A stretch of DNA of 64,000 nucleotides from an uncultured Granulosicoccaceae bacterium (lineage in GTDB: Bacteria; Pseudomonadota; Gammaproteobacteria; Granulosicoccales; Granulosicoccaceae), in contig CALGLE010000020.1 in assembly GCA_937930305.1 (NCBI GenBank), positions 1 to 64,000 of the forward strand, given 5' to 3'. Both the position numbers and the translations under genes were made by a program. This document shows positions 53,893 to 62,763 of the stretch, one piece after another (position 1 is the stretch's first letter; every line of letters starts with the position of its first letter). A model generated the notes under the pieces. It saw only the letters and a program-made list of their open reading frames with translations. It did not search any database and was not told where the DNA came from.

Positions 53893-54447
53893 ATGATTCG
53901 TTCTGAAGTTATCAAATCCTTAGTACCCGTATTGGCTGAGCAATTGGTAGTTTGCAACATCGGGCTGCCGAGCCAAGAATTGCACCTGCTCGATGATCGA
54001 GAAACCAATTTTTATATGCTAGGAACCATGGGGTTATCATCTTCCATTGGTTTGGGCTTAGCACTAGCTCAAGATAAAACGGTTATTTCCATCGATGGAG
54101 ACGGTTCCGTTTTAACCAACTTGGGAACCCTTCCCACCATCGCAAACAATGTAGCAAACAACTACATTCTGCTCATCATTGATAACGGTAGCTATGGATC
54201 CACCGGTGATCAGCCCACCTACGCGGGTAAGAAAACCTCGCTTACAGCCGTCGCAGAAGCTTGTGGTTGTGAGAACGTGATTGAGTGTCAGGCTGAAGAG
54301 GCACCTGCTGTATTACAAAAAGCCATCGACAGTCAACAAATGACGGTTATCGTATGTAAGTGTGAGTCGGGCAACATCAAAGTACCTGTGATCACCATGG
54401 ACCCCGTGGTCATTCGCGACAGATTTATGAAAGCGGTCGCCAGTTAG
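53893..54447 (+). CDS. comE: Sulfopyruvate decarboxylase beta subunit
   Basis: 184 residues, the PP-type half that binds thiamine diphosphate and Mg: motif GDGSVLTNLGTLPTIANNVANN near 74-95 is the GDG...NN signature. It contains IIDNGSYGSTGDQPTYAG, typical of ComE and phosphonopyruvate decarboxylase homologues. ATG 53893 is used; the longer frame from 53836 overlaps comD without support. Sulfolactate dehydrogenase (SlcC/SlcD or SuyAB/ComC) and sulfoacetaldehyde acetyltransferase (Xsc) are not in the window. Confidence 0.9.
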   Translation: MIRSEVIKSLVPVLAEQLVVCNIGLPSQELHLLDDRETNFYMLGTMGLSSSIGLGLALAQDKTVISIDGDGSVLTNLGTLPTIANNVANNYILLIIDNGSYGSTGDQPTYAGKKTSLTAVAEACGCENVIECQAEEAPAVLQKAIDSQQMTVIVCKCESGNIKVPVITMDPVVIRDRFMKAVAS

Positions 54448-54455
54448 ATAATGCT

Positions 54456-55370
54456 TTAACCCGTTTCAGCCGATGACGACGATAAATTGTCGTTATCGGC
54501 TCGTTCTTCAAAACTGCGGGTAATCATACTGGGGGACAAACACGCCACTCGGCGGTAGTCCGTTGGCGGTATGCCCAAATTTGCTCCGAAGAAACGGGTG
54601 AAACTGGCTTGCGAGGCGAAGCCAAGGTCCAATGCGATGGACGTAACCGGCTGATCACTATAGACCAGTCGTTCCAAAGCAAACTCCATTCTAAGCATGT
54701 TCATGTACACGTTTGGGGTAACGCCTAAGTTATCTCGAAACAGTCGATAGAAATGGGGCCTTGATAAACCGGCGGCACGCGCGATGTCATCCAACGGCAA
54801 TACGTTTCGAATCTGACTGTTCATGATGGTTAGGCTTTTTCGAATTCGTGGATCACTTGTTTCCAACCGATTCGAAGGTAATTCGCCCACCCCAGTCTCA
54901 TCACGTGACTCGAAACAGGAGCCGATTAAGAGACGCAAACGTGTTTCTAACGCGTGGTGATAACCGGGTTGCTTATCAGGCGCTGGTGGCTGAATAAGCG
55001 CTAACAAATGATCTAAGTGATCTTTCAATTCCGCGGTTACTGGAAATGAAGGTGTATCGAAGCTTAACCACTCGGGGTCACCAGAGAATTTCGTGGCATA
55101 CCACATCGGGTTTAAGTCAATGGATATGACAGTGGCTGGAGCCGTTGACTTTGCAACAAGCACTTCGTTGGGCAAAAATGAATCGATTGCGACAGCTCTA
55201 TCCATTGATAGAGTCGTGGCCACGTTATCTAATTTGCAAGTGACATCGTCGCCACTAATTAAAAACAGCAGTTGCCCCTCACGATGGGCATGCAATACTT
55301 TCGCACGATTTAATTCGACATAACACAAGCGACCAAAATCGCCGTGACAAACAGTTATCGCGCGGCTCAT
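54456..55370 (-). CDS. AraC-family transcriptional regulator
   Basis: 304 residues. An N-terminal cupin-like sensing domain (RAKVLHAHREGQLLFLISGDDVTCKL) runs to about 160. The C-terminal double HTH (LDDIARAAGLSRPHFYRLFRDNLGVTPNVYMN and TSIALDLGFASQASFTRFFGANLGIPP) is near 190-280. Convergent with comE and divergent from the nitroreductase gene across 217 bases. It may regulate either neighbour; effector unknown. Confidence 0.87.
   Translation of the reverse strand: MSRAITVCHGDFGRLCYVELNRAKVLHAHREGQLLFLISGDDVTCKLDNVATTLSMDRAVAIDSFLPNEVLVAKSTAPATVISIDLNPMWYATKFSGDPEWLSFDTPSFPVTAELKDHLDHLLALIQPPAPDKQPGYHHALETRLRLLIGSCFESRDETGVGELPSNRLETSDPRIRKSLTIMNSQIRNVLPLDDIARAAGLSRPHFYRLFRDNLGVTPNVYMNMLRMEFALERLVYSDQPVTSIALDLGFASQASFTRFFGANLGIPPTDYRRVACLSPSMITRSFEERADNDNLSSSSAETG
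54469..54500. terminator. Bidirectional hairpin between comE and the AraC-type gene
   Basis: GCCGATGACGAC (54469-54480), loop GATAAATT, GTCGTTATCGGC (54489-54500): a 12-bp stem with one G-T pair. It begins 22 bases after the comE stop and lies within the last codons of the convergent AraC-type gene. A T-rich stretch (TCGTTCTTC) follows in the comE direction. Probably the operon terminator. Confidence 0.5.
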
Positions 55371-55587
55371 CGCCTCGCTCCTTTATTTTTGCATTGAGTC
55401 AGTCCGTGAAATAAATAAAAAACGAGGGCCCTAATCCAATTAAGGCATACGTAAACTTAATAGACTACGAAGGCGAACTGAACAAATTCAATTTGCAAAA
55501 AAACGCGTAGATAAAACCCCTCGTCCGCAAGCGCATACAAACCCTGTAGCATTTGGTCGCATAAAACACTTAAACCTAGGTTGTTGT

Positions 55588-56283
55588 ATGAGCTCACACC
55601 AAGTTGCAGATAGAGTGCCAGTTTTTCACGCAATTGAAACCCGTACATCTGTACGGTCGTTTTTAAATGACCCGGTAGATCGACAGGTTATTGAGCAAAT
55701 ATTATCGCTTTCAAGCCGAGCACCCAGTGGTACCAACATGCAACCTTGGCAAACAAGAGTTTTCACTGGAGAACCTTTACACCAACTGTGCTCTGTTGTT
55801 TGCGATGCGTTTGATCAACAGCCACGCGGTTACAAAAGCGAGATGCGCTATTACCCGGAGCAATGGTTCGAACCATTCATATCCCGTCGTCGTAAAGTGG
55901 GCTGGGACTTGTATGGTTTACTCAACATTCAGAAGGGCGACAAAGCTCGCATGCATGCTCAGCATCGTCGAAATTACGAATTTTTCAATGCACCCGTAGG
56001 CATGCTTTTCACCATCAATCGCGAATTAGCCACCGGCAGCTGGTTGGACTACGGCATGTTTTTGCAAAACATCATGTTGGCGGCTCGTGCGTTCGACTTA
56101 CATACCTGCGCTCAAGCGGCCTGGTCTGAATTCCACCCCCAAATCCGTGAACATCTCTCCCTGCCTGATGAGGAGATGATTGTGTGTGGGATGGCCTTAG
56201 GCAAGGCCAATCCGAATGCGCCTGAAAACCAACTACGCACCGAACGTGAACCAGTTTCCCAAAATACGCAGTTTTTTGAATAA
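55588..56283 (+). CDS. Nitroreductase-family flavoprotein
   Basis: 231 residues, FMN-dependent oxidoreductase of the nitroreductase fold. ETRTSVRSFLNDPVD near 13 and SRAPSGTNMQPWQTRVF near 40-56 are the FMN-phosphate binding stretches. SWLDYGMFLQNIMLAARAFDLHTCAQAAW near 152-180 is the dimer/FMN helix. The C-terminus has the usual MALGKANP. Acts on nitroaromatics, quinones or enones; native substrate unknown. Stands between the AraC-type and GntR-type regulator genes. Confidence 0.88.
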   Translation: MSSHQVADRVPVFHAIETRTSVRSFLNDPVDRQVIEQILSLSSRAPSGTNMQPWQTRVFTGEPLHQLCSVVCDAFDQQPRGYKSEMRYYPEQWFEPFISRRRKVGWDLYGLLNIQKGDKARMHAQHRRNYEFFNAPVGMLFTINRELATGSWLDYGMFLQNIMLAARAFDLHTCAQAAWSEFHPQIREHLSLPDEEMIVCGMALGKANPNAPENQLRTEREPVSQNTQFFE

Positions 56284-56384
56284 AATGGCATCAGCTGAAT
56301 AATTTTTCGACCCATATTGGCCTAGTCCTGATCCATTCGGGTTGATCTTGAGTAAACAGTCAGTAATCGTGATGGACTTGGACC

Positions 56385-57089
56385 ATGGGAATCATGAACG
56401 ACGAGCGCCCCAAACGACGCGGAGCTGCGGAAATCGCTAGCATGTTGCGCCGAAGCATCATGTCAGGCGATTTAGCCTTGCGGGAGCGATTGGCCCCGGA
56501 GCGTGCGCTGGCCGCCGAATTCAGTGTAGCGCGCGGTACTGTGCGTGAAGCGCTAAACCAACTCGCTACTGAAGAGCTAGTTGAAATCAAACCCGGCAGT
56601 GGCACCTACGTCATCTACGAAGCCTCGAATCTGCCCAACCCAGTGATGTTAAGCGCCCGACCAGAAACCCTGTTTGACGCGCGCAAGGTCATTGAACCCG
56701 ACGTGTGTGCGATGGCAGCAAGCAATCGTCGCCAACAGGACGTTGACCAGCTACTTGCCCTGGTCAGTAGTTACAGTACCAACGACGTGGCGGAACAAGC
56801 AGATGCCGATGCAGAATTTCACGAATTGATCGCGAAAGCGTCAGGCAACGAAGCGATGGCTTGGTTTGTTAACCAATTGCACGGTGCTCGACACCAAGAA
56901 CCTTGGGCAAGACTTCGTCAAGTGGCAATGAGCAGTGAATTTGCTATCCAACACATGCAGCAGCACCGCCAAATTGTCGATGCCATTCACCGCCGAGATA
57001 CCGCTCAAGCACGCCAACTGATGTTGGACCATTTAGAGCTTGAACGTTCATTGCTTGTCGCAGGTTCGAACATGGCAGCCACCGCTTAA
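56385..57089 (+). CDS. GntR-family regulator (FadR/FCD type)
   Basis: 234 residues. A winged HTH (LRERLAPERALAAEFSVARGTVREALNQLATEELVEIKPGSGTYV) is near 27-72 and an all-helical FCD effector domain follows, with metal-ligand style positions DADAEFHELIAKAS near 140 and MQQHRQIVDAIHRRD near 190. ATG 56394 (MNDERPKRRG), preceded by GGGA at a five-base spacing, may be the true start. Likely represses the nitroreductase-side genes or itself; the ligand is typically a small organic acid. Confidence 0.87.
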   Translation: MGIMNDERPKRRGAAEIASMLRRSIMSGDLALRERLAPERALAAEFSVARGTVREALNQLATEELVEIKPGSGTYVIYEASNLPNPVMLSARPETLFDARKVIEPDVCAMAASNRRQQDVDQLLALVSSYSTNDVAEQADADAEFHELIAKASGNEAMAWFVNQLHGARHQEPWARLRQVAMSSEFAIQHMQQHRQIVDAIHRRDTAQARQLMLDHLELERSLLVAGSNMAATA

Positions 57090-57110
57090 CAGAAAGCCGG
57101 ATTTAAGGCA

Positions 57111-58100
57111 TTAGATTTGTTTTAAAGAATTGCTTGGCTGCATCCGAGCCTCATTCGGTGTTTGATTAAATTCTTGTTTAAATAACCGGCTGAAATGTGA
57201 TGGGCTAACAAAACCTGTTGCGATCATTATGTCTCGGATGGGAACAGCTGTCTGCGATAGTAATTGATAACTTCTCTTAAGCCGCAATTTACGATAAAAA
57301 GCCATTGTCTTTTCGCTCATGAACTGATTGAACAAGCGGTTAAGTTGTCTTTCGCTCACCCCAACCGCTGCTGCCAACTGAGGCAAATCCAAAGGATCTG
57401 TGACGTGATTTTCCATCAGCGTAATGGCTGATATGACCCGCATATTATGGGTTTGATACCGTATGGCATGACCGGAACGCTGCGGCGTTTTTGCCTCTCT
57501 AGCATGGACATGCGACCACCAATCACTGACTTGCTGCGCAAACGCTTTTCCATGCTGCGTATCGATGACTGCCAGCATTAAATCCACAGGCGCAGTCCCT
57601 CCAGCACAGGTGACACGATCGGCATCCACTACAAACAATTGCGCCGCAACTGTGACGTCCGGATAGCGTTCCTCAAACGCTTCGTTGAGCGCCCAATGCA
57701 ACGTCATTTCACGACCTCTTAACAAACCTGCGCGCGCAAGCATTAATGGGCCTGCGGCCAACCCACCCACTACAATTTTCTGTCGAGCCAGCTGCCTCAG
57801 CCAATCCAATAAACGCGGCTGTTTAGCTTCTTCAGAGTCGTTCGAAGCCACCACGAGCACCAAGTCATATCCCACACGCTCACCGACATGCGCGTTTGCT
57901 GGAATGATGGCACCACAAGAGGCGGTTGCTCTGGCCCCTTGCGCGGGGATGTTCCAAATTTCGTACAGATTTCGACCTGCTAATTCGTTGGCGGCGCGAA
58001 GAGGTTCCACGGCGGCTGAGTACGTTAACAGCGAAAAACCGTCAATTAATAGGAACCCAATTCGAAAAGGCTCCGTTTTATGGTTGGAAAAAGCCTGCAA
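57111..58100 (-). CDS. GlxA-family AraC-type regulator (GATase-1/DJ-1-like sensor)
   Basis: 329 residues. The N-terminal PfpI/GATase-like domain (IGFLLIDGFSLLTYSAAVEPLRAAN to about 195) lacks a functional peptidase role in this family and binds a small ligand. The C-terminal AraC DNA-binding domain (LPQLAAAVGVSERQLNRLFNQ, RDIMIATGFVSPSHFSRLFKQEF) is near 235-320. The only possible start near the family N-terminus is TTG 58100, since the frame is closed by TAA nine bases upstream. Divergent from the formate dehydrogenase operon 99 bases away. Family members such as GbdR control glycine betaine/sarcosine catabolism, which feeds C1 units to formate. Confidence 0.85.
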   Translation of the reverse strand: MQAFSNHKTEPFRIGFLLIDGFSLLTYSAAVEPLRAANELAGRNLYEIWNIPAQGARATASCGAIIPANAHVGERVGYDLVLVVASNDSEEAKQPRLLDWLRQLARQKIVVGGLAAGPLMLARAGLLRGREMTLHWALNEAFEERYPDVTVAAQLFVVDADRVTCAGGTAPVDLMLAVIDTQHGKAFAQQVSDWWSHVHAREAKTPQRSGHAIRYQTHNMRVISAITLMENHVTDPLDLPQLAAAVGVSERQLNRLFNQFMSEKTMAFYRKLRLKRSYQLLSQTAVPIRDIMIATGFVSPSHFSRLFKQEFNQTPNEARMQPSNSLKQI

Positions 58101-58199
58101 TGTCTTTTATAAGCCAGTAATTGTCTATAACAGAATATACTAAAGATTCACCAAAGAGCATCTTAGGCAGCGACAGATTTGGGCGCGAGCACACAGTTC

Positions 58200-59897
58200 A
58201 TGGCGAAAGCAGAAGACAGAGGTGGAGTTTGGAAATCGGGTCATGGGCGGGGCCGGCATGTACCGAAAGGACGCCAGCTTAGCGATTCGGCACAAGACTC
58301 GGTGCGCGCGCTGTTGGGTGATGCACCCAGGAGCTCTGAACTTCTCATCGAACACCTGCACCGGTTGCAAGATCATTTTGGTCATTTATCGATGGCACAT
58401 CTGCATGCCCTGGCCGAAGAGATGTCGATGGCCCAATCAGAAGTTTATGAGGTCGCCACCTTTTACGCCCACTTCGATGTCGTAGCCGATGGTGAAAATC
58501 CACCGCCTGCCCTGACTATTCGGGTGTGTGATTCATTATCGTGCGAACTCGCCGGTGCTCAGGCGCTAAAGAGTGCGTTGGAAGATGGCTTAGATGCATC
58601 ACAAGTGCGGGTGCTACGTGCACCGTGCATGGGACGATGCCAATCAGCACCCACCCTAGAGATTGGTCACAAGCACATCGACCACGCAAGCGTTGAAAAA
58701 GTTAACGCAGCGATAAGTGCTGGCGACTTTTCCGCTGACATTCCCAGCTACGAAACTTTCACCCAATATCAAAAAGACGGCGGTTATCAAACCGTTGAAT
58801 CTTTGCGTGCAGGCAAACGCACTGTGGATGAAGTGCAAGACGCGGTGTTGGCTTCTGGTTTAAGAGGTTTGGGGGGCGCTGGTTTTCCATCGGGTCGTAA
58901 ATGGTCTTTCGTGCGCGCTGAAAAAGGTCCACGGTATCTAGCCATCAATGGTGATGAGGGTGAGCCAGGAACATTTAAAGATCGGCATTATTTAGAGTCA
59001 GTTCCACACCTTTTTCTAGAAGGCGTCTTAATTGCTGCGTGGGCGGTGGATGCCGAACGTGCATACATCTATATGCGCGACGAATACCCCGCGGTATTGC
59101 ATATTCTCGCCACTGAAATCAAAGCACTGGAACAAGCGGGACTGGTCGAGGCCGGTTACATCGAAGTGCGCCGAGGCGCTGGTGCCTACATTTGTGGCGA
59201 AGAGTCCGCCATGATTGAATCCATTGAAGGCAAACGCGGATTACCTCGTCACCGCCCCCCGTATGTGGCCCAAGTCGGCTTATTCAATCGGCCCACATTA
59301 GTGCATAACGTGGAAACCTTGCATTGGATTACACGGATCTGTCGTGAAGGCCCAGAAGTGTTAAACCAACACGAAAAGAACGGACGGGTTGGCTTACGCA
59401 GTTATTCTGTATCCGGGCGGGTAAAAGAGCCTGGGGTGAAAGTACTGCCTGCAGGGTCCACCATCACAGACATCATTAAAGCGAGCGGCGGCATGCTGGA
59501 CGGACACACCTTTAAGGCGTATCAACCCGGCGGCCCTTCATCGGGAATTTTGCCCGCATCCATTAACGATGTGCCATTGGACTTCGACACCTTACAACCC
59601 TTGGGCAGTTTTATCGGCTCAGCCGCTGTTGTCGTTCTATCGAATCAAGACAGTGCAAAGGCTGCTGCGTTAAACATGCTGAAATTTTTTGAAGACGAAA
59701 GCTGTGGCCAATGCACACCGTGCCGGGTTGGTTGCAGCAAAGCCGTGCAATTAATGCAGGCCGATAGTTGGGATCAACCATTACTGGAATCCTTGTGCGA
59801 AACCATGGCCGATGCCTCTATTTGCGGTTTGGGGCAAGCCGCACCTAACCCCATTCGCATGGTGATGAAACACTTCACTTCGGAGATTCAATCATGA
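58200..59897 (+). CDS. fdsB: NAD-linked formate dehydrogenase, NuoE-NuoF fused diaphorase subunit
   Basis: 565 residues. The N-terminal NuoE-like domain (about 30-180) has a thioredoxin-fold 2Fe-2S site (CDSLSCE and LRAPCMGRCQSAP). The NuoF-like domain has the NADH/FMN Gly-rich motif GLRGLGGAGFPSGRKWSF near 222-239, NGDEGEPGTFKDRHY near 250 and the 4Fe-4S ligands ESCGQCTPCRVGC plus the later ICGLGQ. It passes electrons from the Mo subunit to NAD+. FdsG and FdsB are separate in Rhodobacter-type enzymes; here they are one chain. ATG 58200 is used (TTG 58179 would add seven residues). Overlaps fdsA by four bases. Confidence 0.9.
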   Translation: MAKAEDRGGVWKSGHGRGRHVPKGRQLSDSAQDSVRALLGDAPRSSELLIEHLHRLQDHFGHLSMAHLHALAEEMSMAQSEVYEVATFYAHFDVVADGENPPPALTIRVCDSLSCELAGAQALKSALEDGLDASQVRVLRAPCMGRCQSAPTLEIGHKHIDHASVEKVNAAISAGDFSADIPSYETFTQYQKDGGYQTVESLRAGKRTVDEVQDAVLASGLRGLGGAGFPSGRKWSFVRAEKGPRYLAINGDEGEPGTFKDRHYLESVPHLFLEGVLIAAWAVDAERAYIYMRDEYPAVLHILATEIKALEQAGLVEAGYIEVRRGAGAYICGEESAMIESIEGKRGLPRHRPPYVAQVGLFNRPTLVHNVETLHWITRICREGPEVLNQHEKNGRVGLRSYSVSGRVKEPGVKVLPAGSTITDIIKASGGMLDGHTFKAYQPGGPSSGILPASINDVPLDFDTLQPLGSFIGSAAVVVLSNQDSAKAAALNMLKFFEDESCGQCTPCRVGCSKAVQLMQADSWDQPLLESLCETMADASICGLGQAAPNPIRMVMKHFTSEIQS

Positions 59898-62710
59898 GTA
59901 ACCTCGCATCTGAAGAACTCCCGATGGTGACATTTACGCTCGATGGTGCATCCGTCACCGCACGCGCAGATCAAACGCTGTGGGACATTGCTAAAACCGC
60001 CGGCACCACCATTCCTCACCTTTGTCATGCGGATCAACCCGGTTATCGCGCCGATGGCAATTGCCGGGCGTGCATGGTGGAGATTGAAGGCGAACGAACC
60101 TTGGCGGCATCCTGTGTGCGCACACCCACCGACGGCATGGTTGTCAACACCCAAAGTAATCGCGCCATTGCGTCTCGAAAAATGGTGGTGGAATTATTAC
60201 TCGCAGACCAACCAGAGCGCGATCAATCCCACGATAAAAGCTCTCACCTTTGGGCCATGGCCGATGAGCAAGGGGTAAGTAGCAGTCGATTCCCCGCCAT
60301 TGAAATCGAACGCGTGCCGTTACTTGACGATTCTCACGTGGCGATGCGAGTGAATCTGGATGCCTGCATACACTGCAATTTGTGTGTTCGAGCGTGCCGA
60401 GAAGTGCAAGTCAATGACGTGATTGGGATGTCGGGCCGAGGCCAAAACGCTCGCATAATGTTTGATTTTTCTGACCCCATGGGCGAGAGCACCTGTGTTG
60501 CTTGTGGCGAATGCGTTCAAGCCTGCCCAACCGGTGCGTTAATGCCAGCAACTTTGCTTGACGATGCGCAAGTGGGTGACAGTGAAGTGGTCGATGACAC
60601 CGTGCGTTCAGTGTGCCCTTACTGTGGAGTGGGCTGCCAAGTGGACTTCAACGTACGCGATAATAAAATTGTTTGGGTTGATGGGGCGGCAGGTCCTGCC
60701 AACGAGCAACGCTTATGCGTTAAAGGCCGATTTGGATTTGATTATATACAACACCCTCACCGACTGACTAAACCCTTAATTCGACGGGAAAACGCACCTC
60801 CTAAGGGCTTAAACGTCAATCCAGACAATGTTATGGCGTTTTACCGAGAAGCCTCTTGGGACGAGGCGCTGGATGTTGCCGCTAACGGAATGACTTCCTT
60901 AGTTCAAGAACACGGCGGTAAAGCCATTGCGGGTTTTGGCTCAGCTAAATGTTCCAATGAAGAAGCCTATTTATTTCAAAAACTCATTCGCACCGGCTTT
61001 GGGCACAACAACGTGGATCATTGCACACGCCTATGTCACGCATCTTCGGTCGCAGCCCTGTTAGAAAATGTGGGCTCGGGGGCTGTAACCGCAACATTCA
61101 ACGAAATTGAAAACGCTGATTGCGCCATCGTTATTGGCGCGAATCCAATTGAAAACCACCCAGTTGCGGCCACCTACTTTAAGCAATTTGCTAAACGCGG
61201 CGGCAAGTTAATCGTGATGGACCCCCGTGGTGTGGGATTGGCAAAGTATGCAACCCATGCCTTGCAATTTAAGCCCGGTAGTGATGTGGCGATGTTAAAT
61301 GCCATCATGCACACCATCGCAAAAGAAAAACTGTATGACGAGCAATACATCCAAGGATTTACCGAAGGTTGGGATGCACAGCGCGAACACTTAAAAGACT
61401 ATTCACCGGAAAGAATGTCTGAGGTGTGTGGCATTGATGCAGAAACCTTAAAAACTGTTGCGCGTACATTTGCCGGTGCACGCGCTGGCATGATTTTCTG
61501 GGGTATGGGAATCTCACAACACATACACGGCACCGACAACTCACGTTGTTTAATTTCTTTGGCGCTGATGTGTGGCCATGTGGGTCGACCCGGTTCCGGA
61601 TTACATCCCCTGCGAGGGCAAAACAATGTGCAAGGCGCCTCGGACGCTGGCCTCATCCCCATGTTTCTACCCGACTATCAATCCGTCACCGACGATGGTG
61701 TGCGCAGTGCGTTCACCGATATTTGGGGTACCGAAGATTTCTCCAGCGAGAAAGGTTTGACCGTGGTGGAAATCATGGATGCCATTCACGCGGGCAACAT
61801 TCATGGCATGTACATCTTGGGCGAGAACCCAGCGATGTCTGATCCCGATGTGGAACACGCGCGAGACGCGTTAGCAGCGCTGAAGCATCTCGTTGTGCAG
61901 GACATATTTCTCACGGAAACGGCCAACTACGCCGATGTGATTTTACCCGCGGCCGCATGGCCTGAAAAATCAGGCACTGTCACCAATACCAACCGACAAG
62001 TACAAATGGGACGACCGGCAGTAACACCACCGGGGGACGCCAAAGAGGATTGGTGGATTACCACGCAACTGGCTAATCGTTTGAATTTGAATTGGCAGTA
62101 CACCCACCCCAAAGACGTTTTCAATGAGATGAAAAAATCCATGAAATCGTTTGACAACATTACCTGGGAGCGACTAGAAAAAACAGCCGTGACGTATCCC
62201 AGTTTGTCTCCTGATGATCCAGGTCAGGCCATCGTATTTAGCGACGGATTCCCACGTCCTGAAGGGCGAGCTAAATTCACACCGGCAGATGTTATCGCCC
62301 CCAGTGAAGTGCCTGATGAAGAATACCCCATGGTACTCATCACAGGCCGCCAGTTAGAACACTGGCACACCGGTTCAATGACTCGACGTTCAATCGTGCT
62401 AGATACCATCGAACCCGAAGCCAATTGTTCTATGCATCCGCGCACTCTAAGAGCGCTGGGGGCAAAAGCCGGTGACAGAATTCGATTAACCACACGACGT
62501 GGGTCTCTTGAGGTGATGGCAAGAGCCGATCGCGCGGTGGCCGAAGGCCAAGTGTTTATGCCGTTTGCCTTTGTTGAAGCCGCGGCGAACGTTTTAACTA
62601 ATCCCGCGTTGGACCCCTACGGCAAAATTCCTGAATTTAAATATTCCGCAGTGCGGATTGAGAAAACGATGGAAACCGATACGGCTCCCGACACAGCCGT
62701 GAATTCTTGA
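59894..62710 (+). CDS. fdsA: Formate dehydrogenase alpha subunit (Mo-bis-PGD, FdsA/FdhA)
   Basis: 938 residues, cytoplasmic, no Tat signal. In order: 2Fe-2S ferredoxin domain (CHADQPGYRADGNCRACMVE near 44), NuoG-type cluster region, two 4Fe-4S motifs (CIHCNLCVRACR and CVACGECVQACP near 158-205), the Mo-domain 4Fe-4S (CPYCGVGC near 240) and the catalytic segment HCTRLCHASS near 378, with Cys rather than selenocysteine as Mo ligand followed by the catalytic His. C-terminal molybdopterin-binding domain (GRQLEHWHTGSMTRRS). Oxidises formate to CO2. No fdhD or fdsC chaperone in the window. Confidence 0.93.
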   Translation: MSNLASEELPMVTFTLDGASVTARADQTLWDIAKTAGTTIPHLCHADQPGYRADGNCRACMVEIEGERTLAASCVRTPTDGMVVNTQSNRAIASRKMVVELLLADQPERDQSHDKSSHLWAMADEQGVSSSRFPAIEIERVPLLDDSHVAMRVNLDACIHCNLCVRACREVQVNDVIGMSGRGQNARIMFDFSDPMGESTCVACGECVQACPTGALMPATLLDDAQVGDSEVVDDTVRSVCPYCGVGCQVDFNVRDNKIVWVDGAAGPANEQRLCVKGRFGFDYIQHPHRLTKPLIRRENAPPKGLNVNPDNVMAFYREASWDEALDVAANGMTSLVQEHGGKAIAGFGSAKCSNEEAYLFQKLIRTGFGHNNVDHCTRLCHASSVAALLENVGSGAVTATFNEIENADCAIVIGANPIENHPVAATYFKQFAKRGGKLIVMDPRGVGLAKYATHALQFKPGSDVAMLNAIMHTIAKEKLYDEQYIQGFTEGWDAQREHLKDYSPERMSEVCGIDAETLKTVARTFAGARAGMIFWGMGISQHIHGTDNSRCLISLALMCGHVGRPGSGLHPLRGQNNVQGASDAGLIPMFLPDYQSVTDDGVRSAFTDIWGTEDFSSEKGLTVVEIMDAIHAGNIHGMYILGENPAMSDPDVEHARDALAALKHLVVQDIFLTETANYADVILPAAAWPEKSGTVTNTNRQVQMGRPAVTPPGDAKEDWWITTQLANRLNLNWQYTHPKDVFNEMKKSMKSFDNITWERLEKTAVTYPSLSPDDPGQAIVFSDGFPRPEGRAKFTPADVIAPSEVPDEEYPMVLITGRQLEHWHTGSMTRRSIVLDTIEPEANCSMHPRTLRALGAKAGDRIRLTTRRGSLEVMARADRAVAEGQVFMPFAFVEAAANVLTNPALDPYGKIPEFKYSAVRIEKTMETDTAPDTAVNS

Positions 62711-62763
62711 TCGCAAAACCCAACAACGACAACACTTAAACAAACCCAACAGAGTTCCAGCCC

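Noticed and set aside
41747-54447. A sulfoquinovose catabolic island joining the agl operon and the sulfonate genes
   Set aside because: The glycosidase is an ordinary GH13 enzyme with no GH31 sulfoquinovosidase, and no sulfoglycolytic kinase, aldolase or sulfo-ED genes are present; the two clusters appear independent.
59894-62710. Selenocysteine formate dehydrogenase
   Set aside because: The Mo-ligand position is a normal Cys codon in RLCHASS, with no in-frame TGA.
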